DNA of 64,000 nt, taken from contig JBBCJX010000020.1 of NCBI GenBank assembly GCA_037189985.1, positions 1 through 64,000 on the forward strand, in the 5' to 3' direction. Each line of letters opens with the position of its first letter. Position 1 is the first letter of the stretch. This stretch comes from UBA2031 sp037189985 (GTDB lineage Bacteria; Pseudomonadota; Gammaproteobacteria; Pseudomonadales; Moraxellaceae). Under the pieces are notes generated by a model that did not search any database, had not been told where the DNA came from, and was given only the letters and a program-made list of their open reading frames with translations. Made by a program: the position numbers and the translations under genes. Positions 41,365 to 50,254 of the stretch are shown one piece after another.

Positions 41365-44019
41365 ATGCTCCCGGTTATTTACCCAGCAAGATGCAACTCT
41401 GCTTCTGTATCCGCTCTGGAAAAGCTTATTGCATGCATTGTCCGCGCAAGGGCAATCATTCTTCTTTTCTCAGCTCTCGTTACCGTTCTGCCTGCTCAAG
41501 CCTCTGAGACTGCGGACAAACGTATCCGCTTTGATATTCCCTCTCTTCCGCTTGCCTCGGCACTCGCATTGTTCAGTGTGCAATCCGGAGAGCAGGTCAG
41601 TGCCAGTGCCGATCTTGTTCAAGGCATACGATCCACTGGCTTGGTGGGTGAGTATCTGCCCGAGGAAGCTTTGCGCCAGTTGCTGAACGGCGCTGACCTT
41701 GATTTTGACCGTAATGCCGACGGTGCTTTTGCATTGCGTCGTGCCGATGTCGTCATGTCTGCCATTACCGTCTCTGCAAGAGCTGTCAGTGAAAGTGTTT
41801 ATGACGTACCTGCCGGGACGAGTGCGGTTTCACGGAGCGATATCGAGCGCACAGCGCCTCGTCATGCCTCGGAAATCCTTCAGGGAGTTCCCGGCACTTC
41901 CACCGTTACCAACGAGCAGGTGCCCGGGGTCGCCATCAGCATTCGAGGCCTCAAGGATTTTGGCCGGGTGAACATGAATATCGACGGCATGCGCCAGAAC
42001 TACCAGCGCAGCGGTTACCAGCAGCGTAACGGGGAAATGTTCTTTGATCCTGAGTTGCTGGGTGGTGTGGAGATCAGCAAAGGACCACAGGCTGTGCTGG
42101 GAAGTGCCGGTGTGACAGGTGGCATTGCCACGCTGCGGACGCTGGAGTCAGCCGACATCCTGTCTGATGGAGCAAGCAGCGGGTTGAGGCTGAGAGGAAC
42201 TGCCGGGCTTGGCCAGTATGCCAACGGAGTCCTGCCATCGGGCAGCGTGGCGGTAGCCAGCCGCGGTGATCAAGGCGAACTGCTGGCTGCCTACAGCCGC
42301 AAGCGTTCAGATGCGTATCGGCCCGGACGTCATGGCAAGGCGTTCAATGATGGCTTCGACTTCCCCGTCAACATTGTCAACCTGACAGATCAGGATCAGG
42401 ACTCCCTGCTTTTCAAAAGCCGTTGGCGGTTCCTGTCCGAGCATAGCCTTCAGTTCACGGCGACAGGCATTCGCGCCGACTATGCAGAATCCATGCTGCA
42501 GGACCGTGATGCTGCTTATGCACGTTATGTGGCATGCAATCCCATGCCTGCGATGAATGATCCGCTGTACGTGTACTGCCGTGACTATGGTCTTACTGCC
42601 TATGATCCTGACTCAGCTTATCCGGTGTCCCGTTTCAATGAAGTAAGGTCGGCCAGCTACAGCCTGGATCATGTCTGGCAACCGCTGGACAACCCGGATA
42701 CGGAACTGGCTACCAAGCTTTATTACGTCACGACGGAAAATCGCAGCCGAGCGGTCAGCGATATTGAAAGCCAGCGGTTGACGCGGACAGATACCGTCGG
42801 GGTATCCGTGAACCGCTCTGGCCGCCATGAACTCTTCGGCAGCCTGCCGGCAAGTTGGCTGCTGGGGACGGAGGCTTTTCTGGACCGTGCGCTTCCCAGC
42901 GTCGAAAGCGGCACACTTACGCCGGGCCAGCAGTCAGCCATCAATGGCTCCACCCCGCGCGGGAACCGCTTGCTGGCCAATGTTTTCACGCAGTTCAGTC
43001 TGGAGGCCCGGCCATGGCTTACGGTGACACCCGGCCTGCGCTACGAGCTTTATCGTCTCTGGGGCACTACCGGTTTCGAGGCCTATGACGAAAGCAACAA
43101 CAACCAGCGTCTCTGGGAGTATTCACGGATAGATGTTGACCACTTTGACTGGCGGCTATTGCCCTCACTTGGGGCGGTACTGGGGCCGTGGGCTGATGTC
43201 CGCTTTTTCGCGAATGCAGCGATGGGTTGGCGTCCGCCAGCCATTACGGAGGTCCTGATAACAGAGGGTGATGCTGGAGCGATGCAGTCAGTACAGTATT
43301 TCCCCAATTATCGCCTCAAGCCTGAAGAAACAGTCAGCTTTGAACTCGGCATGAGCTTGAAAAAATTTGGCCTCATGAGGCCAGCAGATGTATTGGGGCT
43401 CAAGGTAACCGGCTTTCATCATGAGACCGATCACTACATTCAAATGGATTCCATGATCGGTGTGCCCGGCAGCCAGTATGTGAGTGTGTTGAACGGGATG
43501 TTTGTGAATGGCGTAACTCCCATGAGCATGAAGGGGCTGGAAGTTGACATGACTTATGACGCCGGAAGCCATTTCTTAAGGCTGGGTCTTACACGGATGG
43601 AGCGCGACTTTACATTTCGTCACCTTGCATTTCCGCTGGGGGGTGCCGTGGGTTCCAACTCGGCAAATTTGAATCAGAGTATGGTGGATGGATCGGGTTT
43701 TTACATGCCAGCACCTCCTCGCTATAACGGAAGACTAAGCCCGGGCTTCCGTTTCATGGATCAAAGTGGTGAAAGTGGTGTGGTCTTGGCGTGTGCTTCA
43801 GAGGCGGGTCATGCATATACGCAAGCAGTGACTGAGGAGCAAAGGAGCTTTTGTGTGGTGGATGCTTTTCTGGAGTATCAAGTATCGAATGTGGCGGGCT
43901 TTTCGATAAGCATGAAAAACATCTTTGATCGGCAATACGCGCAGGCGATGGGAGATAGTTATGTACGTACCTATGCTCCAGGTCGGTCTATGATGTTAGC
44001 TGTTGAGATACGCCTGTAA
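41365..44019 (+). CDS. hasR: HasR-type TonB-dependent heme/hemophore receptor with STN domain
   Basis: 884-residue outer-membrane receptor. Signal region to about 47 (unusually long), STN signalling domain 55-105 (FDIPSLPLASALALFS...), TonB-linked plug from about 150 (AVSRSDIERTAPRHASEILQGVPG, ISIRGLKDFGRVNMNIDGMRQ, DPELLGGVEISKGPQ), then a 22-strand-type barrel. Heme-receptor signatures GWRPPAITEVL (FRAP-box region) and NYRLKPEETVSFELG (NPNL region) are visible, and the protein ends AVEIRL. The STN domain plus the upstream FecR point to surface signalling; the downstream hasA gives the ligand. GC falls noticeably toward its 3' end. Confidence 0.88.
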   Translation: MLPVIYPARCNSASVSALEKLIACIVRARAIILLFSALVTVLPAQASETADKRIRFDIPSLPLASALALFSVQSGEQVSASADLVQGIRSTGLVGEYLPEEALRQLLNGADLDFDRNADGAFALRRADVVMSAITVSARAVSESVYDVPAGTSAVSRSDIERTAPRHASEILQGVPGTSTVTNEQVPGVAISIRGLKDFGRVNMNIDGMRQNYQRSGYQQRNGEMFFDPELLGGVEISKGPQAVLGSAGVTGGIATLRTLESADILSDGASSGLRLRGTAGLGQYANGVLPSGSVAVASRGDQGELLAAYSRKRSDAYRPGRHGKAFNDGFDFPVNIVNLTDQDQDSLLFKSRWRFLSEHSLQFTATGIRADYAESMLQDRDAAYARYVACNPMPAMNDPLYVYCRDYGLTAYDPDSAYPVSRFNEVRSASYSLDHVWQPLDNPDTELATKLYYVTTENRSRAVSDIESQRLTRTDTVGVSVNRSGRHELFGSLPASWLLGTEAFLDRALPSVESGTLTPGQQSAINGSTPRGNRLLANVFTQFSLEARPWLTVTPGLRYELYRLWGTTGFEAYDESNNNQRLWEYSRIDVDHFDWRLLPSLGAVLGPWADVRFFANAAMGWRPPAITEVLITEGDAGAMQSVQYFPNYRLKPEETVSFELGMSLKKFGLMRPADVLGLKVTGFHHETDHYIQMDSMIGVPGSQYVSVLNGMFVNGVTPMSMKGLEVDMTYDAGSHFLRLGLTRMERDFTFRHLAFPLGGAVGSNSANLNQSMVDGSGFYMPAPPRYNGRLSPGFRFMDQSGESGVVLACASEAGHAYTQAVTEEQRSFCVVDAFLEYQVSNVAGFSISMKNIFDRQYAQAMGDSYVRTYAPGRSMMLAVEIRL

Positions 44020-44056
44020 AGATGGTTTTTCAGGCTTTTGGATTGGAGTGGTTGAG

Positions 44057-44076
44057 GAAAGCTTGGGCAAGCTTTC
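44057..44076 (+). promoter_or_regulatory. Hairpin in the hasR-hasA gap
   Basis: Perfect GAAAGCTT-GGGC-AAGCTTTC stem in the 115-base gap. It lacks a T tail, so it may be an RNA processing or stabilising element raising hasA over hasR expression instead of a terminator. Confidence 0.4.
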
Positions 44077-44134
44077 TTGCGGTCATGGATAAGGAGATTC
44101 AAATAACGAAGAAATAAAAAATAGGGGAAATATC

Positions 44135-45004
44135 ATGGCAATTGAAATTACCTATGGCGCCTCTTATCTCAGGAGCAATGGTCTCAAGGCATACCTGACG
44201 CTTTACGATAGTTGTTACACGCAGGCAAATTATCCCGCTAATAATGCCGGCTTCAGTACATTCAATAATAATGATGTCGTCATCAATGGCGTTACTTACA
44301 GCAAAGCTTACGCTGATCTGCAGTATGCTGGTAGCACCAAGAAATCCGGCAATACCACAGCCTTTTTGGCAGAGGCCAAAAGTACTGGCGGTATTGGTCA
44401 GCTTGTCTATTCGCTATTACAGACGCCAACCCGGACTCTTTTCGGAGACCTGGATGTCATCAAGCTGGGAGAAAGTCTCTCTGCAAGTGGTTCCGGATTC
44501 GTTTTGGGCACCACTTTCGTGACGATCAGCAATCTCATGAGCGTACTCAACCGCGGGCTGAATGGTTCGGGCTGGCCCGTGTCCTGGAATTCCGGTAGTG
44601 GAAATCCTTTTGATCTTGGCCCCAACGATGTCCACAACATCATCTATGGCCTGATGGCGGGAGGAGGTGGCAACGCCAGTACTGCGGGCTTGCGTCACTA
44701 CTTCGAGCAGTTGGGAGTGGTCTACAACGGGAGCTCGTCCAATGAGGTGTTCGATGGCTTCAGCAACAATGATGTCTTCAGGATCGGTACTGGCAAGGAC
44801 AAGATATTTAGCTTTGGTAGCAGTTCCATCGTGAATCTTTCCCAGTACAGCTTTACAGGGGTTTCCTCACCCAGCGATCTGTTCAGCGAAGGGTATGCCT
44901 ACTTCTCTAGTGGGAAATGGACGATTGAAGATGATAATGGCAATGAGGTACTGATTACCCTCCGTCCTGGTGCTACCTTTGGCGCATCCAATATCACTTT
45001 GTAA
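44135..45004 (+). CDS. hasA: HasA-type hemophore with C-terminal extension
   Basis: 289 residues, no N-terminal signal. Residues 1-200 match HasA (188 residues in Serratia): ITYGASY start, GQLVYSLLQTPTRTLFGDLD, VHNIIYGLMAG and YFEQLGV. Tyr92 aligns with the heme ligand Tyr75; the second ligand His32 has no His counterpart (Gln/Asn there, as described for Yersinia pestis HasA) and the Tyr-supporting His83 is Arg100. Residues 200-289 add a Ser/Gly/Phe-rich beta domain (SNEVFDGFSNNDVFRIGTGKDKI) resembling RTX-like type I secretion tails. AGGGGA precedes the ATG. No hasDE exporter genes follow. Lower GC than the flanks. Confidence 0.85.
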   Translation: MAIEITYGASYLRSNGLKAYLTLYDSCYTQANYPANNAGFSTFNNNDVVINGVTYSKAYADLQYAGSTKKSGNTTAFLAEAKSTGGIGQLVYSLLQTPTRTLFGDLDVIKLGESLSASGSGFVLGTTFVTISNLMSVLNRGLNGSGWPVSWNSGSGNPFDLGPNDVHNIIYGLMAGGGGNASTAGLRHYFEQLGVVYNGSSSNEVFDGFSNNDVFRIGTGKDKIFSFGSSSIVNLSQYSFTGVSSPSDLFSEGYAYFSSGKWTIEDDNGNEVLITLRPGATFGASNITL

Positions 45005-45078
45005 GTGGTTGTGTCCTACCGTTGCCGGTTGGTTTATCCTCCGCCGGTAACGGAATCTACTATCCTGAGGTTGATAAC

Positions 45079-47007
45079 GTGCGGCCTCTCAACTTTGCCC
45101 TTCTGGTGACTTGCCTAGCCTCTACGACTGTAGCTGCTACGGTCGCGTCACCACGTGTTTCCCTTATTCATCATTTTGATGATGTTCAATCCACTGGCCA
45201 TGCTGGCCAAGGCCAGCATGGCTTGGTATGGGGTTTGGACGGGCGCTTGTATGGAGTGTCCGCTCAAGTTGCGGACCATGCTTATCCCGTTGGGCGCTGG
45301 AGCTTGGCTTTATCTCAGGAGAAAAGACAGCTATTGGCGGGTACAAGCAGTTTTTATGCTAACAGTGGTCGCAGCATTGTCAGAAGCAGCCGTGGTGTCT
45401 TCTATGCTGCTGCCTTTCACCAACATCTCTGTCCATTCGATGATTGGAGCACTGGTCAGCGTGTAATCAGGCTGGGTGGACTCTATCGCTTCTCGACAGC
45501 TAGTTCGCCAGTCATGGTGTCTCTGCCATTTTTGTCAGATGGGACACTGGACTGCCCGCAGGGTAGCCTTGCCATAGACGATAGCGATGCTGTGTATGCA
45601 CTCGACAGTGGTGCAGGGCGTAAGCGCCTTAAGGAAGAAGAAGCTCCCTTGGCAGTGCAAGCAGGTGGATTATGGCGTCTCTCCGCAGACGAGAAGCAGT
45701 TTTCTAGGGTGAGGCTGTTTGATCGTGATAGAGAGGGCGATGTACCTGTTGCGGTAATTGCGTCATCGGACGGCTGGTTGTATGGCCTGAATGCTGAAGG
45801 TGGGCCGCCACGTCTGAGTGACGGTGCCGCAACTCAAGGTACCATTTACCGCGTCAGACCTGATGGTAGTGGATTCAAGGTGCTGCATGGTTTTGTCGGC
45901 TCTGAGCAAGGCGCCCTAAGTCTTGCCGCGATGTCGTCATTGGTTGATGGTGGAGATGGCTATCTTTATGGCAGTACCTTTGCTTCCCGAGCAAATCAGG
46001 TGGCTATTGTCTATCGTGTCAAGAAGGATGGCAGTGAATTCCGCCAGCTCCATCGCTTTAACAATACTGCTAATCAAGATGGTCTCAGGGCTGGTTCGAG
46101 TCTCGTGTTGGCGCCGGATGGAAATATCTACGGCACGACGTCGGGAGGCGGGCAATACGGGAATGGTACGGTTTTTCGGATCGCGCTCTTAGGTATCAGT
46201 GAGTCATCAGGCGGCTTTGAAAAAGTGTTTTCCTTCCAGGGAGCCGAACAAGGATATTCACCCTCCGGGTTGATCCTCGGCCTGGATGGCAGGCTTTACG
46301 GTATGGCGGAAGGCGGTGAGCATGACGAGGGACTGATCTTCAGCATTGAGGTCGAACATGCCAAACCTATGCTCAAGGCATTTGTGGCTTCGAGCCCGCA
46401 AGTCGTGTTTGGTGCCTCCGGGGATTTGTCCACCAGTACCTTGTCGTGGAATGCCGACAATGCTGTTGCTTGTGAAGCAAGCGGCGACTGGAGCGGCAGC
46501 CAGCCGGCAGCGGGCGAGGTTGAAATCGTGCCGACACGCGCTGGTTCCAATACCTATTCATTGGCTTGCCGTAATGACACAGGTGAAACTGTAGAGCGTG
46601 CCTTGGCCATTACGGCCATTCCCGCTGTGGAGATCAGGACTTTCTCCATTTCAGCTGCAACCGTGACGCTGGGAGGTAGCCTGCAAGTGGAGTGGGCGGC
46701 AGACAACGCAGCGGGCTGCAGTTTTTCGGGTGTGCCTATGGGGAGTCCTGCGCCCGAGGGTGTTAGTGGTAACCAGCCCACACCACCGCTCACAGCAGTT
46801 GGTGACTACACTCTTACTCTGACGTGTGAAGGCGAGGGCGGTGATTACGCCTCGGCAAGCCGTTCTGTCAGCGTGCGCGAATCAACTTATGACGGGAGCA
46901 GCATCCAGTCCAGTACGGGAGCATTTTCGCCCTTGCTGCTGGTGCTTGCCGGTTTGCTGGCTGGTGTGCGGTATGCCCGTAACTGGCTGCTCTGCTCCCG
47001 GCCATAA
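45079..47007 (+). CDS. GloVer-repeat (TIGR03803-like) exported protein with C-terminal anchor
   Basis: 642 residues: signal peptide (MRPLNFALLVTCLASTTVAA), then repeats of the type GLxxGxDGxLYGxxxxGG (for example GLVWGLDGRLYG, SSLVLAPDGNIYGTTSGGG, GLILGLDGRLYGMAEGG) typical of Gloeobacter/Verrucomicrobia repeat propellers, residues ~40-430; two Ig-like beta domains (440-615) with paired Cys; and a C-terminal helix plus basic tail (LLLVLAGLLAGVRYARNW) like a sorting anchor. GTG 45079 has GAGG at eight bases. Follows hasA by 74 bases, so a surface role in heme capture or hemophore handling is possible but unsupported by motif. Confidence 0.72.
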   Translation: MRPLNFALLVTCLASTTVAATVASPRVSLIHHFDDVQSTGHAGQGQHGLVWGLDGRLYGVSAQVADHAYPVGRWSLALSQEKRQLLAGTSSFYANSGRSIVRSSRGVFYAAAFHQHLCPFDDWSTGQRVIRLGGLYRFSTASSPVMVSLPFLSDGTLDCPQGSLAIDDSDAVYALDSGAGRKRLKEEEAPLAVQAGGLWRLSADEKQFSRVRLFDRDREGDVPVAVIASSDGWLYGLNAEGGPPRLSDGAATQGTIYRVRPDGSGFKVLHGFVGSEQGALSLAAMSSLVDGGDGYLYGSTFASRANQVAIVYRVKKDGSEFRQLHRFNNTANQDGLRAGSSLVLAPDGNIYGTTSGGGQYGNGTVFRIALLGISESSGGFEKVFSFQGAEQGYSPSGLILGLDGRLYGMAEGGEHDEGLIFSIEVEHAKPMLKAFVASSPQVVFGASGDLSTSTLSWNADNAVACEASGDWSGSQPAAGEVEIVPTRAGSNTYSLACRNDTGETVERALAITAIPAVEIRTFSISAATVTLGGSLQVEWAADNAAGCSFSGVPMGSPAPEGVSGNQPTPPLTAVGDYTLTLTCEGEGGDYASASRSVSVRESTYDGSSIQSSTGAFSPLLLVLAGLLAGVRYARNWLLCSRP

Positions 47008-47070
47008 CGTCGTCTGTCTCTTCCTCCTTAATAGTTGATAACGGGTAGCAAGGCCTTATTACCCGTTGCA

Positions 47071-47096
47071 TGGGCAGGCCCGCCCTGAATTTTTTT
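47071..47096 (+). terminator. Weak terminator-like hairpin after the GloVer gene
   Basis: GC-rich GGGCAGGCCCGCCC followed by AATTTTTTT. A second dyad, AACGGGTA/TACCCGTT, lies just before (47038-47065 region). Likely end of the hasR-hasA transcript. Confidence 0.45.
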
Positions 47097-47187
47097 CATT
47101 CTCTCCCTGTCAAAAAACCGTTCTCGTTCGTCTTAGAAGGGAAGCCCCTCTTTTCTTCTGATGGCCTATCAGACCGGAGCAGTACGA

Positions 47188-47796
47188 ATGAACAGTGTTT
47201 CCTCTCCCGAATCCACCACGGAAAGCCAGGGCAGCCGCAGTGCCCGACTGAGCCAGGCAACGGATGCCTTGCACGAGCACCTGCATACGGTGGTCTCGGC
47301 GGCCCGTCCTTTTGAAAGCCGTGAGCGCTTTGGTATCTGGGTGGCAGTGCAGTACCGCTTCCAGCGCGAAATCGAACCGCTTTACCGCCTGCCTGCCCTG
47401 GAGCAGTGGCTGCCGGAGCTGGCGGCACGCAGTCGTGAGAATGCGGCAGTGGCTGATCTTGCCGATCTGGGCGTGCCGGTGCCTGAAGTGGAAGCCGGCC
47501 GGCTGGCAGGGCTGACGCCGGTCCAGGCCTTGGGCTGGCTGTTCGTTTCCGAAGGCTCGACGCTGGGCGCTGCCATCCTTTTCAAGAAGGCGCAGGGGCT
47601 GGGGCTGGACGAGAATTTTGGTGCCCGCCATCTGGCAGCGGCGCCGGAAGGGCGTGCCCGTCACTGGAAGCAGTTTGTGAGTGTGGTGGATACGTTGGAC
47701 CTGAGCGCCGAGCAGGAACTGGAACTGCAGGATGCGGCACTGTCCGCCTTCCGCCGCTTTGACGAATTGCTGCGCAGTGCCTATGCCCTTGGCTGA
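47188..47796 (+). CDS. hemO: Biliverdin-producing heme oxygenase
   Basis: 202-residue bacterial heme oxygenase of the HemO/PigA family, opening the heme ring to release iron, CO and biliverdin. Seen: TDALHEHLH with the proximal His near residue 30, FGIWVAVQYRFQREIEPLY, and the distal helix GWLFVSEGSTLGAAILFKKA near 112-131. GGAG stands eight bases before ATG 47188; the ATG at 47161 is less likely. First gene of a row with a Fur-like helix protein and hmuTUV, so it acts on heme brought in by that transporter. Confidence 0.92.
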   Translation: MNSVSSPESTTESQGSRSARLSQATDALHEHLHTVVSAARPFESRERFGIWVAVQYRFQREIEPLYRLPALEQWLPELAARSRENAAVADLADLGVPVPEVEAGRLAGLTPVQALGWLFVSEGSTLGAAILFKKAQGLGLDENFGARHLAAAPEGRARHWKQFVSVVDTLDLSAEQELELQDAALSAFRRFDELLRSAYALG

Positions 47797-47819
47797 GACG
47801 GTGTGACAGGAGAAGCAAT

Positions 47820-48086
47820 ATGTCTTTGCAAAGGGAAATCCTGAAGGCGAGCGGCGTACGTGTGACGCTGCTGCGCGTCAAGGTCTTGCAAGCCTTGCAG
47901 TTGGCCTGTGAAAAGGGGGTGTCCCCTTCGCTGTCGGCCTTGCAGGACCGCCTGATTGCCACCGGCAATCCCGTGGCCCGGGGTCCGTTGCGGCAGGTGC
48001 TGTGCAAGCTGGAGTCTGCCGGCCTGCTGGTGCGCCGGGGTGACGAGGGTTGGTCGCTGGCACCGCTGCTGACACGTCGTCCCTGA
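47820..48086 (+). CDS. Fur-like winged-helix domain protein without metal-binding domain
   Basis: 88 residues corresponding to the DNA-binding half of Fur: LKASGVRVTLLRVKVLQAL (compare Fur helix 1-2), LSALQDRLIATGNPVARGPLRQVLCKLESAGLLVRR (recognition helix and wing). The C-terminal dimerisation and His-rich metal domain is missing, and the stop is clean with no continuation in other frames visible. AGGAGA precedes the ATG. Placed 23 bases after heme oxygenase, it is probably a small regulator or co-repressor of heme genes; this is inference. Confidence 0.75.
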   Translation: MSLQREILKASGVRVTLLRVKVLQALQLACEKGVSPSLSALQDRLIATGNPVARGPLRQVLCKLESAGLLVRRGDEGWSLAPLLTRRP

Positions 48087-48243
48087 GCGTTTTTCCGTGG
48101 CGGGTTTTGTGCCTGCCGTGTCCTGTTTGCGGAAGTGATGGCGCCAGCATGGCGGTCAATCCTGATTCGTGTTTCATTAGGAATCTTCCGCAGGCAGGCA
48201 TCCCCACCCGCATATTCATTCCGTCATCATCGAGGATGTTGTG

Positions 48244-49116
48244 ATGCTGCCTGTTCGTTTGTTCCTGCGCCGCTGCTTGCCGGTGCTGCTGCTCATTTCC
48301 CTGTTGCCTGCGCATGCGGCCGAAGCGCCGCGTGTGGTCTCCGTTGGGGGCGGCGTCACCGAAATCGTGTATGCACTGGGTGCCGAATCCCTTTTGGTTG
48401 GCAGTGATACCAGCAGTGTCTGGCCGGAGGAGGTGAAGCAGCTTCCCCGTGTGGGTTACCAGCGCACGCTCTCGGCAGAAGGCGTGTTGTCCCTGCGCCC
48501 CACTGTCCTGCTCGCCAGTCACGAGGCCGGGCCGCCCAATGTGCTGGCACAGTTGCAGGGAGCCGGGGTGCGCGTTGTGCGTGTGGAGGGTGATTACACC
48601 TTTGCCGGCCTGCAGGAACGCATCCGTGTAGTCAGTTCCGCGGTGGGTGCCGTGGCCAAGGGACAGGAGCTGAATGCCCGGCTGGCGGGAGAGTGGAGTG
48701 CCGTCCAGCAGCGTGTCACTTCCAGTCCTTTGCGCAACACACAGGGCAAGCCATTGCGGGTGGCGTTCATCATGTCGCATGGCAGCACCACGATGGCGGG
48801 TGGACGTGACAGCGGTGCCGACGCCATGCTGGCCATGGCGGGCGCCAGCAATGCCTTCGGCCAGTCTTTCAGCGACTACAAGCCTTTCTCGGCAGAGTCA
48901 CTGGTGGCTGCTGCTCCTGACGTCATCGTCACCACACGCATGACTGCTGCCACAGAAGAAGGGCGGCGTGAATTTGTCGCTACTGTTCCGGGTGTGGCGC
49001 TGACACCGGCCGGCAAAGCCGGACGCATTGTGGCCGTGGATATCGTGCAGTTCCTGGGTTTCGGCCCACGCCTTCCCGCTGCCGTGGATGCGTTGCACAA
49101 AGCGTTGCTGCCATGA
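48244..49116 (+). CDS. hmuT: Heme ABC transporter periplasmic binding protein
   Basis: 290 residues with signal peptide (cleavage near AHAAEAP). Class III binding-protein fold: RVVSVGGGVTEIVYALGAESLLVGSD opening, VGYQRTLSAEGVLSLRPTVLLAS with the loop Tyr, a linking helix, and GRDSGADAMLAMAGASNAFG in the second lobe; these match HmuT/PhuT/HutB. Binds heme and hands it to HmuUV. ATG 48244 or GTG 48241 are both possible behind GAGG. A 157-base gap to the Fur-like gene could hold an extra promoter. Confidence 0.9.
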   Translation: MLPVRLFLRRCLPVLLLISLLPAHAAEAPRVVSVGGGVTEIVYALGAESLLVGSDTSSVWPEEVKQLPRVGYQRTLSAEGVLSLRPTVLLASHEAGPPNVLAQLQGAGVRVVRVEGDYTFAGLQERIRVVSSAVGAVAKGQELNARLAGEWSAVQQRVTSSPLRNTQGKPLRVAFIMSHGSTTMAGGRDSGADAMLAMAGASNAFGQSFSDYKPFSAESLVAAAPDVIVTTRMTAATEEGRREFVATVPGVALTPAGKAGRIVAVDIVQFLGFGPRLPAAVDALHKALLP

Positions 49117-49171
49117 CCTGCCGGCAAGCCGGAAGGATGGTTAACGCGGGGCGTTCGGAGAGCAGGGTCAG

Positions 49172-50254
49172 ATGGTGAAACCGTCGTCGTCCCCCGGCCT
49201 GCCGGCGGGGCGTCTTCCTGCCGGACTGTTGCTGCCCCTGCTGGCAGTGCTGTTGCTGCTCATGATGCTGCTGGCAGCAGGTCGCGGTGCCTATGCCATC
49301 GACAGCACGGCTGTCATTGCCATCCTCCTGGACCGGCTGGGTCTGGAGGTTGGGGCGTTTGAACAACAGCAGGCTGCTGTGCTCTGGAGTATTCGCCTGC
49401 CGCGCGTCTTGCTCGCGGCTGTTGTCGGTGCTGGCCTGGGCATGGCAGGTGCTGCCTTGCAGGGGCTCTTCCGCAATCCTCTGGCTGATCCCGGACTGGT
49501 CGGCGTCTCCAGTGGGGCGGCGCTGGCCGTCGCGCTCACCATCGTTTTCGGCAATGTCATGTGGTCGGGGGCAGCCGTGCTCGGGATATGGCTATTGCCG
49601 TTGGCGGCTTTCTCGGGAGCGGCACTGGCAGCCTGGCTTGTCTACCGTATCGGGCGGACAGGACAGAGCGTGTCCGTTGCCGCCATGTTGCTGGCAGGCA
49701 TTGCCATCAATGCACTGGCGGTGGCGCTGATTGGCCTGGCCAGTTATCTCGCCACGGATGAGCAACTGCGCAATCTCACCTTCTGGAGCCTGGGTAGCCT
49801 CTCTGCTGCAAGTTGGCAGGTGACGGGCCTCGTTGCAGGTGGCGTGAGCATCGCCCTGCTGACGCTGTGGCGCTTGGGCAAAGGCCTGAATGCCCTGGCT
49901 CTGGGCGAGGCTGAGGCGCGACACCTGGGGGTTGCCGTGGAGCGGCTCAAACGCCTGGCCATCCTGGCTACGGCATTGGCCGTGGGGGCCAGCGTGGCCT
50001 TCTGCGGCATGATTGGTTTCATCGGCCTGGTGGCGCCGCATTGTGTGCGCCTTCTGGCGGGGCCAGATGCCCGTATCGTGCTGCCGGGAGCGGCTCTGCT
50101 GGGGGCCATACTGACCGTCAGTGCCGATCTCGTGGCGCGCACGCTGGCGGCGCCGGCGGAGATTCCCATCGGTGTACTGACAGCATTGCTGGGGGCTCCT
50201 TTCTTCCTGGCATTGCTGCTGCGTGCCCGTGATCGCCTCATGGCGGAGGCCTGA
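49172..50254 (+). CDS. hmuU: Heme ABC transporter permease (FecCD family)
   Basis: 360-residue inner-membrane permease with about nine or ten helices. FecCD signatures: SIRLPRVLLAAVVGAGLGMAGAALQG near residue 70-95, NPLADPGLVGVSSGAALA, LAGIAINAL, FWSLGSLS and the ATPase-contact loop MIGFIGLVAPHCVRLLAGPD near 280-300. Together with the neighbours it forms the heme importer. The stop overlaps the hmuV start (TGATG). Confidence 0.93.
   Translation: MVKPSSSPGLPAGRLPAGLLLPLLAVLLLLMMLLAAGRGAYAIDSTAVIAILLDRLGLEVGAFEQQQAAVLWSIRLPRVLLAAVVGAGLGMAGAALQGLFRNPLADPGLVGVSSGAALAVALTIVFGNVMWSGAAVLGIWLLPLAAFSGAALAAWLVYRIGRTGQSVSVAAMLLAGIAINALAVALIGLASYLATDEQLRNLTFWSLGSLSAASWQVTGLVAGGVSIALLTLWRLGKGLNALALGEAEARHLGVAVERLKRLAILATALAVGASVAFCGMIGFIGLVAPHCVRLLAGPDARIVLPGAALLGAILTVSADLVARTLAAPAEIPIGVLTALLGAPFFLALLLRARDRLMAEA

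Noticed and set aside
47188..47796. Fur box directly upstream of heme oxygenase
   Set aside because: The AT-rich stretch 47095-47150 has only a partial ATTCTC match; too weak to list.
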